Positions 49,648 through 58,321 of a stretch of DNA of 64,000 bases are shown here, piece after piece. The notes below the pieces were generated by a model that saw only the letters and a program-made list of their open reading frames with translations, did no database searches and had not been told where the DNA came from. The stretch is from 40CM-4-69-5 sp036556905 (GTDB taxonomy: Bacteria; Methylomirabilota; Methylomirabilia; Rokubacteriales; CSP1-6). The stretch is from the NCBI GenBank assembly GCA_036556905.1, contig DATBIM010000063.1:15539-79538 (forward strand). Reading direction: 5' to 3'. Position 1 is the stretch's first letter, and each line of letters opens with the position of its first letter. The position numbers and the translations under genes are program-made.

Positions 49648-51171
49648 CTACTCTCCTTTCTCGGCCAGGGTCAGCCGCGCGCGCCAGTCCAGGCTGCGGG
49701 TGAGCAGGGGACGCAGGCTCAGCAGCATGAGCGCGGCCCCCACCGCCAGGAGCGTCGCGGCAATGGGACGGGTGAGGAAGATCGCGTACTGCCCATCGGA
49801 CATGGCCAGGGACTGCCGCAGGCTCATCTCGATGATGGGGGCCAGGACGAGCCCCAACACGATGGGGGCCGTCTCGAAGTCGAGCTTGCGCAGCCCGTAG
49901 CCCACCAGCGCCATCCCCAGCATGATCCACACGTCGACCACGCTGTTGTTCACCGCGTAGACGCCGACGATGGAGAAGACCAGGATGGCGGGATAGAGGA
50001 AGTGGTAGGGAATCCGCAGCAGGTTCACGAACAACCCCACCAGCGGCAGGTTGAGCACCAGGAGCACCACGTTACCCACGTACATGGAGGCGATGAACCC
50101 CCAGAACAGCTCCGGCTGCTGGCGGATCAGCAGCGGGCCCGGACTCACCCCGTGGACCATCATGGCCGCCAGCATCACCGCGGGGATCGGCCCCGACGGC
50201 ACCCCCAGGGCGAGCATCGGCACGAACGCCCCCGAGGTCGCCGAGTTGTTGGCCGACTCGGGGCCGGCCAGACCCGCCACCGCGCCCTTGCCGAACTCCT
50301 CGGGCCTCCGGGACCAGCGCCGCTCCACGGCGTAGGACACGAAGCTGGAGATGATGTGGGCCGAGCCGGGGATGATGCCGATGAGAAAGCCCAGCGTAGT
50401 TCCCCGCCCGATGGGGCCGGCCGACTCCCGCCACTCCTGGCGAGACGGCAGCAGCTCGCGCAGCCGGGGCCTGATGACGTCGGGACGGACGGCCTGGCCG
50501 GCCGTGAGCATGATCTCGCTCAGGCCGAAGAGCCCCACGGCCGCAGGAACCACGCCCAGGCCGTCGCCGAGCTCCACGACACCGTAGTGGTAGCGGAAGT
50601 ACCCCGACATCTGGTCGATGCCCACCATGCCCAGCAGCAGGCCGAGCACGGCCATGGCCAGGGCCTTGATCATGGAGCCGGTGGACATGTAGGCGAGCAC
50701 CAGGAGCCCCAGCACGAGCAGGGCGAAGTACTCGGGCGGTCCGAAGCGCAACGCGAAATGGGCCAGCGGCGGGGCCAGGAACATGAGCGCGACGACGCTG
50801 ACGGTGCCGGCGACGTAGGAGCCGACCGCGGCGATGGACAGCGCCGGGCCGGCGCGCCCTTTGCGCGCCATGGCGTAGCCATCGATGCAGGTCATGACCG
50901 AGGCGGCCTCGCCGGGGATTCGCATGAGGATGGAGGTGGTCGAGCCTCCGTACATGGCGCCGTAGTAGATGCCGGCCAGCATCACAATAGCCCGCGTGGC
51001 GTCCAGCCCGAAGGTCGCCGGCAGCAGCAGGCTGATGCCGGCGAGCGGGCCAACGCCGGGCAGGACGCCGACGAGGGTGCCCACTACGCAGCCCAGGAAG
51101 GCGTAGAGCAAGACACCCGGCGCCAACGCCACCGCGAAGCCGAAGTAGAGGTTCTGGAACGTCTCCAGCAT
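49648..51171 (-). CDS. TctA-like tripartite tricarboxylate transporter large permease
   Basis: A 507-residue polytopic permease with about twelve hydrophobic segments. TctA signatures include GCVVGTLVGVLPGVGPLAGISLLLP near residue 30, IYYGAMYGGSTTSILMRIPGEAASV, GKGAVAGLAGPESANNSATSGAFVPMLALGVPSGP near residue 330, and a late NNSVVDVWIMLGMALVGYGLRK. ATG 51171 follows the tctB stop by 5 bases; the longer frame reaching 51417 is antisense read-through. It forms an operon with tctB and tctC. Confidence 0.95.
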   Translation of the reverse strand: MLETFQNLYFGFAVALAPGVLLYAFLGCVVGTLVGVLPGVGPLAGISLLLPATFGLDATRAIVMLAGIYYGAMYGGSTTSILMRIPGEAASVMTCIDGYAMARKGRAGPALSIAAVGSYVAGTVSVVALMFLAPPLAHFALRFGPPEYFALLVLGLLVLAYMSTGSMIKALAMAVLGLLLGMVGIDQMSGYFRYHYGVVELGDGLGVVPAAVGLFGLSEIMLTAGQAVRPDVIRPRLRELLPSRQEWRESAGPIGRGTTLGFLIGIIPGSAHIISSFVSYAVERRWSRRPEEFGKGAVAGLAGPESANNSATSGAFVPMLALGVPSGPIPAVMLAAMMVHGVSPGPLLIRQQPELFWGFIASMYVGNVVLLVLNLPLVGLFVNLLRIPYHFLYPAILVFSIVGVYAVNNSVVDVWIMLGMALVGYGLRKLDFETAPIVLGLVLAPIIEMSLRQSLAMSDGQYAIFLTRPIAATLLAVGAALMLLSLRPLLTRSLDWRARLTLAEKGE

Positions 51172-51176
51172 CCCGG

Positions 51177-51620
51177 TCAGAACCCCAGCGGCCCGAGCGG
51201 AAGCGGGACCCGCAAGATGGTACCGAACAGGTAATAGGAGCCGAAGGCCAGGGCCACTGCGAACAGGGACGTCGCCAGCACACCGCGGCGCTCCACCAGG
51301 GCGAGCAGGAACACCATCACGATGAGGATGGTGAGGCGATAGCCGAGGCGCTCGAGGGCCAGCGCGGCGAATGCGCAGGCGGCCAGGATCGCGACCGCGT
51401 GACGCCAGTCCGACCATCCGGCATCCGCCGCTCGGACCACCGGCCCCCGCCGGGCGATCAGAAGAATCCCGAACCCGAGGAGCAGGAGGGCCAGCACCGC
51501 CGGCACGAAGGCCGGGCCGGGGTTGCGGAGGGAGCCGATGGGCAGCGCGCGGCTCTCGACGAGGACGCCCAGCGCCAGGGCGACGAGGACGCCGCCGGCG
51601 AGGCGATCGGCGGTGAGCAT
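51177..51620 (-). CDS. TctB-like tripartite tricarboxylate transporter small permease
   Basis: A 147-residue protein with four hydrophobic helices, as expected for the small subunit: MLTADRLAGGVLVALALGVLVESRALPIG, PAFVPAVLALLLLGFGILLIA, HAVAILAACAFAALALERLGY and a C-terminal FGSYYLFGTILRVPLP. TATAAT lies 9 bases before ATG 51620 on the minus strand, so the tctBAC operon may be transcribed as a nearly leaderless message. The 158 bases to the divergent unknown gene hold both promoters. Confidence 0.93.
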   Translation of the reverse strand: MLTADRLAGGVLVALALGVLVESRALPIGSLRNPGPAFVPAVLALLLLGFGILLIARRGPVVRAADAGWSDWRHAVAILAACAFAALALERLGYRLTILIVMVFLLALVERRGVLATSLFAVALAFGSYYLFGTILRVPLPLGPLGF

Positions 51621-51635
51621 GGCTGCGCGATTATA
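51621..51635 (-). promoter_or_regulatory. Candidate near-leaderless -10 element for tctB
   Basis: A perfect TATAAT (51635-51630 on the minus strand) is followed by CGCGCAGCC and the ATG of tctB. No -35 box is evident. Confidence 0.5.
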
Positions 51636-51778
51636 ACTGCCGCTTGCCGCCAGACCGATAGGGCTCTTGCCCGGCCGCGCAACGGGCATTACACTCCGGG
51701 CGCACACGGGCGGGCGGGTGCGTGACGCGGACCCCTGCAGTGTTCACGCAATTCCTCTTGCACCTAGCGGAGGGAGCG

Positions 51779-53476
51779 ATGAGTCGATGGATCTCCGTCG
51801 CAGCGCTGTCACTCGTCGCAGCGCTGGTGTCGGGTCTGGTCACCACGAGTCTTGCCCAGCGTCGCGTCATCTCGGCTCTCCGCCCGAGCCCCGCCGATCC
51901 CACGATCGTTCGCGTCAATGGGACCAGGGCCCTCACGGCAACGCTCCTGCCGGCCATCGCCGCCCAGCAGAAGATGGGCACGATGTCGATCGACCGCCAG
52001 AAGGTCAACAACGGTGACTTCGACGTGCTGGGGTTCGGCGCAACCTGGGAAACATATCTGACCGATATCTCCCTCGGTGTGCCCGTGGCCGCCAACTCCC
52101 TCAACGCGAAATTCAAAACTGCCCCTGCCAACAAGGGTGAGATCGACACGGACTACAAGTTCAAGAGCGCGCAGCTCACACTCAAGTTCCACATAAAGAC
52201 GAGTGCCAAGACCCCTCTCGATGCGGCTGCCCCCGACGTCGTCAAGCAGTGGACCACGATCAAGGATGTGTTCAGTATCGCCGTCACCGGCTTTGCTGGA
52301 GAATTCGACCTAACGCTGAAGAAGAGCGGTGACTTCGTCGCCGTCGAGACGATCGACAAGTTCAATGCCCAGGTGGACCAGGTCTTGGTCGCCGACTCGG
52401 GCCGTCTCGTCGAGCTGGCCCAGGGGATCGTCAGCCTCGCCAAGCTGTTCGGCGTAACCGACGTGTCGACCGTCCACGAGGCCGCCACCAAGCTCGCCAA
52501 CAAGTTGCTGAGAGAGGAGCTCGACGTCCGGAAAGAGCTCCGGGACGCGATCAACGATTCCCTGCGCCGGCTCACCCAGGCGGAGTTCGGGGCGCAAACC
52601 TTCTCCGTCGGGAAAGCGGGCCAGCCCCAGCAACAGGGTCAGCTCACCGTGTCCGGTACCCTCCAGGCCCTCCAGACTCAGGCCGGCCCAACGGCCTCCG
52701 GACAGGCGGTGACCCAGTGGAATGTGGACGTTCAGGCTCGGCCCACCGGGGCCGTGCCGACGCTGGCCTACAGTCCACTGGCTCGCCCGGCCCAGGACGC
52801 GATGCAGTCCCCCGCCCAGGGCGATGTCGAGGTCTTCGCCCCGTACTCGCTCATGGACAAGACGATGTACGAGCTGGTGCAGATGGGCTCGCTCCGGACG
52901 ATTCCCGTTCCCCGCACTACGGCGTCTGGTGTGTCCGTGGGCTTCGACCTCAAGGTCGAGCCGACGGAGGTTCCGCGGGTGAGGCCCGCAGGGACCCCGC
53001 CTGACGTGGTCGTGGTCGAGTTCGGGGCGCGCATGGCTGATACCCAAGTCGGGGCCGTGAAGACGGCTCCATCCCTGCCGGGCGGCGGGACCGCCAAGGG
53101 ACCGACACCGGTACCCGACCCCAGGAGGTCGATGGTCCCGGAGAGCATCCCCGTGACGCTCAAGGACGGCGGCGGGCGCGTCGGCATCCAGTTCCGGGTC
53201 CGCGGCGGTGACGGCGGCGGGCTTTACCTCCAGTACGTCGGCGTGAGCCTCTATGAGCTCACCGGGGCCCTCATTGCCGGCTCCACGACCGCTCCCCTGA
53301 CTCAGCTCAGGACTCCGCTCCAGAACGCCATCGACGCCCATCTTCGCCAGATCGTCCCCCGAGTCACACTGATCCGGCGAGCCCTCCAGATCGTCCCGCA
53401 GGTCAGCATCAGGATCGGCGAGCCGCGGCTGGGTAGCCGTTACGTCGGTCTGCCGCTCACGCTGGTTCGGAACTGA
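51779..53476 (+). CDS. Exported protein of unknown function, 565 residues
   Basis: I do not recognise this protein. ATG 51779, preceded by GGAGG at good distance, begins a signal peptide (VAALSLVAALVSGLVTTSLA). The mature part alternates charged and small residues with many beta-like stretches (TDYKFKSAQLTLKFHIKT, EFDLTLKKSGDFVAVETI). A central helical region (about residues 190-260, rich in Lys/Glu/Leu) and a Pro/Gly-rich linker (GGGTAKGPTPVPDPRR) follow. It ends in paired segments (TPLQNAIDAHLRQIVPRVTLIRR). Lysine content and composition differ from neighbours. It is a lone plus-strand gene inside a minus-strand region, which may mean transfer. Confidence 0.8.
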   Translation: MSRWISVAALSLVAALVSGLVTTSLAQRRVISALRPSPADPTIVRVNGTRALTATLLPAIAAQQKMGTMSIDRQKVNNGDFDVLGFGATWETYLTDISLGVPVAANSLNAKFKTAPANKGEIDTDYKFKSAQLTLKFHIKTSAKTPLDAAAPDVVKQWTTIKDVFSIAVTGFAGEFDLTLKKSGDFVAVETIDKFNAQVDQVLVADSGRLVELAQGIVSLAKLFGVTDVSTVHEAATKLANKLLREELDVRKELRDAINDSLRRLTQAEFGAQTFSVGKAGQPQQQGQLTVSGTLQALQTQAGPTASGQAVTQWNVDVQARPTGAVPTLAYSPLARPAQDAMQSPAQGDVEVFAPYSLMDKTMYELVQMGSLRTIPVPRTTASGVSVGFDLKVEPTEVPRVRPAGTPPDVVVVEFGARMADTQVGAVKTAPSLPGGGTAKGPTPVPDPRRSMVPESIPVTLKDGGGRVGIQFRVRGGDGGGLYLQYVGVSLYELTGALIAGSTTAPLTQLRTPLQNAIDAHLRQIVPRVTLIRRALQIVPQVSIRIGEPRLGSRYVGLPLTLVRN

Positions 53477-53515
53477 TCCGGACCATGGGCCGGACACGCC
53501 TCCTGATCCAGGGCG

Positions 53516-53911
53516 TCAGCGATAGGCAACAAGCTCCAGGAGATTGCCGTCGGGATCCAGGAAGTAGAGGCAGTCGTGGTCGCCCCAGTCAATGGGAGCG
53601 TGATGGGGCACGCCCTGTTCGGCAAAGAGCACACGGGCCCGGACGAGGTCGGCCGGGGCGACGCGGAAGGCGTGGTGCGACTCGCCGAGAGGATGCTCGA
53701 TCAGCTCGCGCCCACCAGGCTGCCGATCGGCCTTGAGGAACAGCGCGCAGGCCCCGTCGCCATAGCGGAGCAGCACCTGGTCGGGCAGCCGCATCTGCAC
53801 GGTCATGCCCAGGATCTCCGTGTAGAAGCGTTCCGCCCGCGGCAGGTCGGCCACGTCGACGCCAAAGTGGTCGAGGCGCTGGAGCCGGAGGGGGGCGGGC
53901 TCGGGGGTCAC
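53516..53911 (-). CDS. VOC-family (glyoxalase/dioxygenase-like) protein
   Basis: A 131-residue vicinal-oxygen-chelate domain with two beta-alpha-beta-beta-beta repeats. The first metal ligand is in LDHFGVDVADLPRAERFYTEILG; other candidates are HHAFRVA in the middle and LYFLDPDGNLLELV at the C-terminus, the usual Glu. Relatives include glyoxalases, fosfomycin resistance enzymes and dioxygenases. The substrate is undetermined. It begins 7 bases after the queG stop, so it is probably co-transcribed. Confidence 0.9.
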   Translation of the reverse strand: MTPEPAPLRLQRLDHFGVDVADLPRAERFYTEILGMTVQMRLPDQVLLRYGDGACALFLKADRQPGGRELIEHPLGESHHAFRVAPADLVRARVLFAEQGVPHHAPIDWGDHDCLYFLDPDGNLLELVAYR

Positions 53912-53918
53912 GTCCGCC

Positions 53919-54947
53919 TCACCCGTCGCGAATGCGCTGGAGCGCCCAGGCCGCCGCGCGCCTCACCACCGGCTCGCGGTCGTTCAGCAAGCGCCCCAGC
54001 GCGGGCGCTGCTGCCGTCTCGCGCCGGCTGCCCAGCGTGAGCGCCACGTTGCGAACGAGTCCTCGCCGCTTCGCGCGCCAGATGGCGCTGCCCCTGAAGC
54101 GGGCCCGGAAGCCCTCGTCGTCCAGGTCCAGCAGCGCACCCAGTGGGCCGAGGGCTGCCGGCGGGGCCAGCGCGGGCTCCCGCGTCGGCGGCACCTTGCG
54201 ATTCCAGGGGCACACCTCCTGGCAGACGTCGCAGCCGAAGATCCAGTCCCCCAGGCCCCCGGCCAGGTCAGCCGCGACGTCGCCGCGGTGCTCGATAGTC
54301 AGGTAGGAGATGCAGCGACGGGCATCGAGGACGTTGGGCGCCACGAACGCCCGGGTCGGGCACGCGTCCAGGCACGCGGTGCAGGTGCCGCAACGGTCGG
54401 GCTGCGGGGAGTCCGGCTCGAGGGGAGCGGTCGTCAGGATGATCCCGATGAAGAAGTAGGAGCCGAGCTCGGGCGACAGCAAGTTCGTGTTCTTGCCGAT
54501 CCAGCCGAGCCCCGCCCGCGCGGCCAGGTCACGCTCGAGTACCGCGCTGGTGTCTACCGCCGCGCGGCTCCGTACCCCGGGCCCGGCCTTTTCCTGGATG
54601 AAGGCGGCCAGGTCTGCGAGCTTCGGCCGCATGACGTCGTGGTAGTCGCGTCCCCAGGCGTACCGGGCCACCGGCTGCCAGTCCGAGGGCGCCGGGTCGG
54701 GCGGAGCATAGTTGAGGGCCACCGCCACCACCGAGCGCGCACCCGGAAGCAGGCGCCGGGGGTCGGCACGCTCGACCCGGGTCCGGGCCAGGTAGGCCAT
54801 GTCCCCCGCGTAGCCGGCGTCGAGCCAGCGCGCGAAGGCATCGGCGTGCGGCGCTGGTGTGGCCGGGCCGACGCCTACCCGCTCGAACCCGAGGGCCCGC
54901 GCCCGGTCCTTGATGGCTTGCGCGAGGACTGCGCCCACGAGGTTCAT
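53919..54947 (-). CDS. queG: Epoxyqueuosine reductase QueG
   Basis: QueG reduces epoxyqueuosine to queuosine in tRNA, using cobalamin and two 4Fe-4S clusters. The 342-residue protein has AVALNYAPPDPAPSD, RYAWGRDYHDVMRPKL, the catalytic-Asp region AAVDTSAVLERDLAARAGLGWIGKNTNLL near residue 135, ferredoxin motifs CGTCTACLDACPT and CDVCQEVCPWNRKV, and a short C-terminal HEAT-like repeat (LNDREPVVRRAAAWALQRI). ATG 54947 overlaps the methyltransferase stop as ATGA. Confidence 0.95.
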   Translation of the reverse strand: MNLVGAVLAQAIKDRARALGFERVGVGPATPAPHADAFARWLDAGYAGDMAYLARTRVERADPRRLLPGARSVVAVALNYAPPDPAPSDWQPVARYAWGRDYHDVMRPKLADLAAFIQEKAGPGVRSRAAVDTSAVLERDLAARAGLGWIGKNTNLLSPELGSYFFIGIILTTAPLEPDSPQPDRCGTCTACLDACPTRAFVAPNVLDARRCISYLTIEHRGDVAADLAGGLGDWIFGCDVCQEVCPWNRKVPPTREPALAPPAALGPLGALLDLDDEGFRARFRGSAIWRAKRRGLVRNVALTLGSRRETAAAPALGRLLNDREPVVRRAAAWALQRIRDG

Positions 54948-55606
54948 CGACGTCGGGCCTTGACGATCAGCCAGGCACGCGTAAGCTGGCGCCCGCCCTC
55001 CTCCAGGTACCGGAGGTAACGGAACCACCGGCCGTCCACGCGCCACCGATCCTCGAACGCGACGACGGCCGCCAGGGCCTGCTCCACCGATCCGAATGTC
55101 CGCACATCGCGCTCGACTTCCAGATGGTCGAGCGCAAAGTCCCACGTCTCCAGCAGGCGGACTACCTGGTCTTCGTCGTAGGCGAAGCGCGACCGTCGGC
55201 CCGTCTCCCCCCACTGGTCGGCATGGAAGCCTACGAAGGCCAGCACGCCCCCGTTGCTCAGCGCTCGGCTCGCCTCCTGGACCAGACTGTCCGCCAGGTA
55301 GAGGTGCGCAGTGATCATGTCGGGGCGGCCGCGAGGCTCGCCGGAAATGATGTCCGCGAACTTCACCTGCTCGGCGTCAGCCACGATGAACTCGACGTTG
55401 CCGAGACCGGCCGCTCGGGCCCGGTGGCGGGCCTCGTCGATCAGAGCGGGGTCGCGGTCGATGCCGATCACGCGCCGGCAGTGCGGGGCCAGGGCCAGGG
55501 CCAGGCGACCCTGGCCGGTCGCCACATCGAGCACGGTCATGGCCGCCAGCGGCTCGCGCTCGAGCAGGCTGAGAAAGCGGGGACTGATCCCATCGGCCGT
55601 GAGCAT
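54944..55606 (-). CDS. SAM-dependent class I methyltransferase
   Basis: A 220-residue Rossmann methyltransferase. Motif I is VLDVATGQGRLALALAPHCRRVIGIDRD near residue 25, motif II NVEFIVADAEQVKF and a later segment ALSNGGVLAFVGFHADQWGETGRR. The lack of a long specificity insert suggests a small-molecule or carrier-linked substrate, which cannot be named. AGGGGG stands before ATG 55606; GTG 55609 is also possible. It is 20 bases downstream of ilvD and coupled to queG. Confidence 0.9.
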   Translation of the reverse strand: MLTADGISPRFLSLLEREPLAAMTVLDVATGQGRLALALAPHCRRVIGIDRDPALIDEARHRARAAGLGNVEFIVADAEQVKFADIISGEPRGRPDMITAHLYLADSLVQEASRALSNGGVLAFVGFHADQWGETGRRSRFAYDEDQVVRLLETWDFALDHLEVERDVRTFGSVEQALAAVVAFEDRWRVDGRWFRYLRYLEEGGRQLTRAWLIVKARRR

Positions 55607-55626
55607 CACGCCCCCTGGTGAGACGG

Positions 55627-57300
55627 CTAGCCGGTGACGGCGCCTTCCGACGCGCTCGAGACCAGGCGCGCGTACTTCGCCATCACGCCCCACCGATAGC
55701 GGGGCTTGGGGGGCTTCACGGCCTTGAGCCGGCGCTTGAGCTCGGCCGCGGAGAGCTCAACATCGAGCCGGCGCTTCTTGATGTCGATGACGATGACGTC
55801 GCCGTTGCGCAGGGCGGCGATAGGCCCGCCGTCGGCGGCCTCGGGGGCGACGTGGCCGATCATGAAGCCGTGGGTGGCTCCGGAAAAGCGCCCGTCGGTC
55901 ATCAGCGCGACCGTCTGACCGAGACCGGCGCCCTGAATCGCCCCGGTGACGTGCAGCATCTCGCGCATGCCCGGCCCGCCCTTGGGTCCTTCCCAGCGAA
56001 TCACCACCACGTCGTTGGCCTTGACCTTCCCGGCCTTCACCGCGGCGAAGGCGTCCTCCTCACGATCGAAGACCCGGGCCGGGCCGCGGTGCAGCTCACG
56101 CGTCTGGCCCGAGACTTTGGCCACGCATCCCTCGGGCGCCAGATTGCCGCGCAGGATGGCCAGGCCGCCGTAGCCCTTGAGGGGGTTGCCGAGCGGACGG
56201 ATCACCTTCTGGCCGGGCGCCTCCCGCGCGGCCCGCGCTTCCTCCCCGATGGTCCGACCCGTCACGGTTCTCTCTTTGTCGTGGAGCAGTCCGGCCTCGA
56301 GCAGGCGCTTGGCGACCACCGCCATGCCACCGGCCGCGTGCATCTCGGGCGCCGTGTAGGCGCCCCAGGGCTTCATGTCAGCCAGCAGCGGAGTCTTGCG
56401 GGACACCTGGTCGAACTCGTCGATGGTGAGCTTGATCTCGGCCTCGCGGGCGATGGCCAGGAGATGCAGCACGGCATTGGTGGAGCCGCCAGTGGCCATC
56501 ACGCCGGCGATGGCGTTGTGCAAGGCCTTCTTGGTGATGATGTGACGGGGAAGCAGGCCTTGCCGGAGCAGATCCATGACGAGCCGGCCCGTCTGGAAGG
56601 CCACCTCGTCCTTCTGGGGGTCCACGGCCGGCACATCGTTGAAGCCCATGGGCGACACGCCGAGCATCTCGAACGCGGTGGCCATAGTGTTGGCGGTGAA
56701 CTGTCCACCGCAGGCTCCGGCCCCAGGACAGGCGCGGCTCTCGATCTCCCGCAGCTCGCGGTCGTCGATGCGGCCGGCGTTGAAGGCTCCGATCGCCTCG
56801 AAGACGTCCTGCACCGTCAGCCGCTTGCCCTTGTGCTCCCCGTAGAGGATGGATCCGCCGTACAGCATCACGCTGGGCAGGTTCAGGCGCGCCATGGCCA
56901 TCACCATGGCGGGAATGGTCTTGTCGCAGCCGGAGATCCCCACGAACCCGTCCAGGAGATGACCGCGGACCACCAGCTCGACGGAGTCGGCGATGATGTC
57001 GCGGCTGATGAGCGAGGCCTTCATACCCTCGGTGCCCATCGAGATCCCGTCGGTTACCGAGATCGTGTTGAACTCGATCGGCGTGCCCCCGGCGGCCCGG
57101 ATACCCTCCTTCACCTTCTCGGCCAGCTTCCGGTGGTTCCAGTTGCAGGGCGTGATCTCGATCCAGCAGTGGGCCACGCCGACCAGGGGGCGGGCGAGAT
57201 CCTCGTCGGTGAACCCGATGGCCTTGAAGTACGAGCGGGCGGCGGCGCGGTCGGCGCCGTCCAGGAGAACGCGGCTCTGGTGGCGTGGGTCGAAGGTCAT
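55627..57300 (-). CDS. ilvD: Dihydroxy-acid dehydratase
   Basis: IlvD dehydrates dihydroxy-acids in isoleucine and valine synthesis, using an Fe-S cluster. The 557-residue protein has GVAHCWIEITPCNWNHRKLAEKV, SVTDGISMGTEGMKASLISRDIIADS near residue 80, GISGCDKTIPAMVMAMARLNLP, CPGAGACGGQFTANTMATAFE and a C-terminal GRFSGATHGFMIGHVAPEA. The three cysteines (C in CWIE, CDK and CPGAGAC) match cluster ligands. ATG 57300 was chosen; a longer frame continues into the MaoC gene. An unassigned TAGACT about 40 bases upstream could be its -10. Confidence 0.96.
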   Translation of the reverse strand: MTFDPRHQSRVLLDGADRAAARSYFKAIGFTDEDLARPLVGVAHCWIEITPCNWNHRKLAEKVKEGIRAAGGTPIEFNTISVTDGISMGTEGMKASLISRDIIADSVELVVRGHLLDGFVGISGCDKTIPAMVMAMARLNLPSVMLYGGSILYGEHKGKRLTVQDVFEAIGAFNAGRIDDRELREIESRACPGAGACGGQFTANTMATAFEMLGVSPMGFNDVPAVDPQKDEVAFQTGRLVMDLLRQGLLPRHIITKKALHNAIAGVMATGGSTNAVLHLLAIAREAEIKLTIDEFDQVSRKTPLLADMKPWGAYTAPEMHAAGGMAVVAKRLLEAGLLHDKERTVTGRTIGEEARAAREAPGQKVIRPLGNPLKGYGGLAILRGNLAPEGCVAKVSGQTRELHRGPARVFDREEDAFAAVKAGKVKANDVVVIRWEGPKGGPGMREMLHVTGAIQGAGLGQTVALMTDGRFSGATHGFMIGHVAPEAADGGPIAALRNGDVIVIDIKKRRLDVELSAAELKRRLKAVKPPKPRYRWGVMAKYARLVSSASEGAVTG

Positions 57301-57365
57301 GACGAGTGGGCCCCCCTCGGCAGTGTCGGCGGCGGCAAGTCTAGCACGGCTGCGCAGCGGGGGGC

Positions 57366-57779
57366 TCAGGCGGGCGGCCGCTTGGCCACCAGGAACGTGA
57401 AGCGTCCCTTCTGGACGATCTGACCCCGCTGATTGACCACCTCGCGCTCCTCGACCACGAGGCCGCCCTCGCGCATCGATCGCTTGACGGCTGTCCGCGA
57501 ACGGCTGTGGATGGTGTCGCCGACGCGCAGCGGCGCCACCATCTCCCACTCGATGTTGAGGAAGGCCAGCACGGCCAGCGGTGGCTGGGGCGACCGCCAG
57601 CCCAGCCCGGTGACGAGGCAGAGCGGGAGGAACGCTGGCACGTCGGATGGAGCCTCGAACGGCTCCTGAGCGATCCCGGCGTAGAGGCCGACGTGGGCCT
57701 GGGTGACCGTCATGGCCGGGGTTTCCAAGTTGCCGGGCACCTGAACGTCCTCAAAATACAAGCGGGCAGCCCCGGTCAT
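57366..57779 (-). CDS. MaoC-like hot-dog protein lacking the hydratase motif
   Basis: A 137-residue single hot-dog domain similar to its neighbour at 57792 (both read YFEDVQV or YFEEIQV near the start and GRFTFLV or GETDLMV near the end). The D-x-N-x-x-H catalytic motif of R-hydratase 2 is absent: the corresponding region reads YAGIAQEPFEAPSDVP. It is therefore probably the structural partner of a heterodimeric hydratase, as in the mycobacterial HadA/HadB arrangement. It lies 12 bases after the catalytic-type paralogue. Confidence 0.88.
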   Translation of the reverse strand: MTGAARLYFEDVQVPGNLETPAMTVTQAHVGLYAGIAQEPFEAPSDVPAFLPLCLVTGLGWRSPQPPLAVLAFLNIEWEMVAPLRVGDTIHSRSRTAVKRSMREGGLVVEEREVVNQRGQIVQKGRFTFLVAKRPPA

Positions 57780-57791
57780 GGCGTTGCGGCC

Positions 57792-58250
57792 TCAGCCCTG
57801 CCGGGATGGCCGCCGCTCGACCATGAGGTCGGTCTCACCCTCCTGCACCACCTCGCTTCGCTGGTTCAGGACTTTGCGCTCCAGCGTGATGAGGCCACGG
57901 TCGGGCTTGGCGGTCTCCTTCTTGGCGAGGACCCTGGCCAGAACGCGGATGGTGTCACCGATCTTGATGGGGTTCTTGAATCTCCAGCGCAGGCCCACGA
58001 AGGCCAGTGTGGCGTACGGTTGCGTGGCTCGCGTGAACAGCCCGGCCTGGATGGCCAGGCCCAGCAACCCGTGAGCGATGCGCTCGCCGAAGATGGACTG
58101 CTTCATGAACTCGGCGTCGGTGTGCAGGATGTTGTAATCACCGGACAGGCCGGCGAAGAGAACGATGTCCGTCTCGGTGACCGTTCGTCCCGGTGACTCG
58201 TACTCCTCGCCCACCTGGATCTCTTCGAAGTAGCGTCGGCCGGCGGTCAT
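57792..58250 (-). CDS. MaoC-like (R)-enoyl-CoA hydratase
   Basis: A 152-residue hot-dog fold with the hydratase motif DYNILHTDAEFMKQSIFGERIAHG near residue 38 (Asp and His in place), then LAFVGLRWRFKNPIKIGDTIRV and GLITLERKVLNQRSEVVQEGE. It should hydrate trans-2-enoyl-CoA or an acyl-ACP. It pairs with the neighbouring non-catalytic homologue. TATCCT lies 12 bases before ATG on the minus strand, a possible weak promoter. Confidence 0.9.
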   Translation of the reverse strand: MTAGRRYFEEIQVGEEYESPGRTVTETDIVLFAGLSGDYNILHTDAEFMKQSIFGERIAHGLLGLAIQAGLFTRATQPYATLAFVGLRWRFKNPIKIGDTIRVLARVLAKKETAKPDRGLITLERKVLNQRSEVVQEGETDLMVERRPSRQG

Positions 58251-58321
58251 GAGTCGCGTTAGAGGATAGCACAGCGCTTCCGTGCGCCCGCCGCCCCGCC
58301 GCTTGACGCCCCCCGGCGCGC

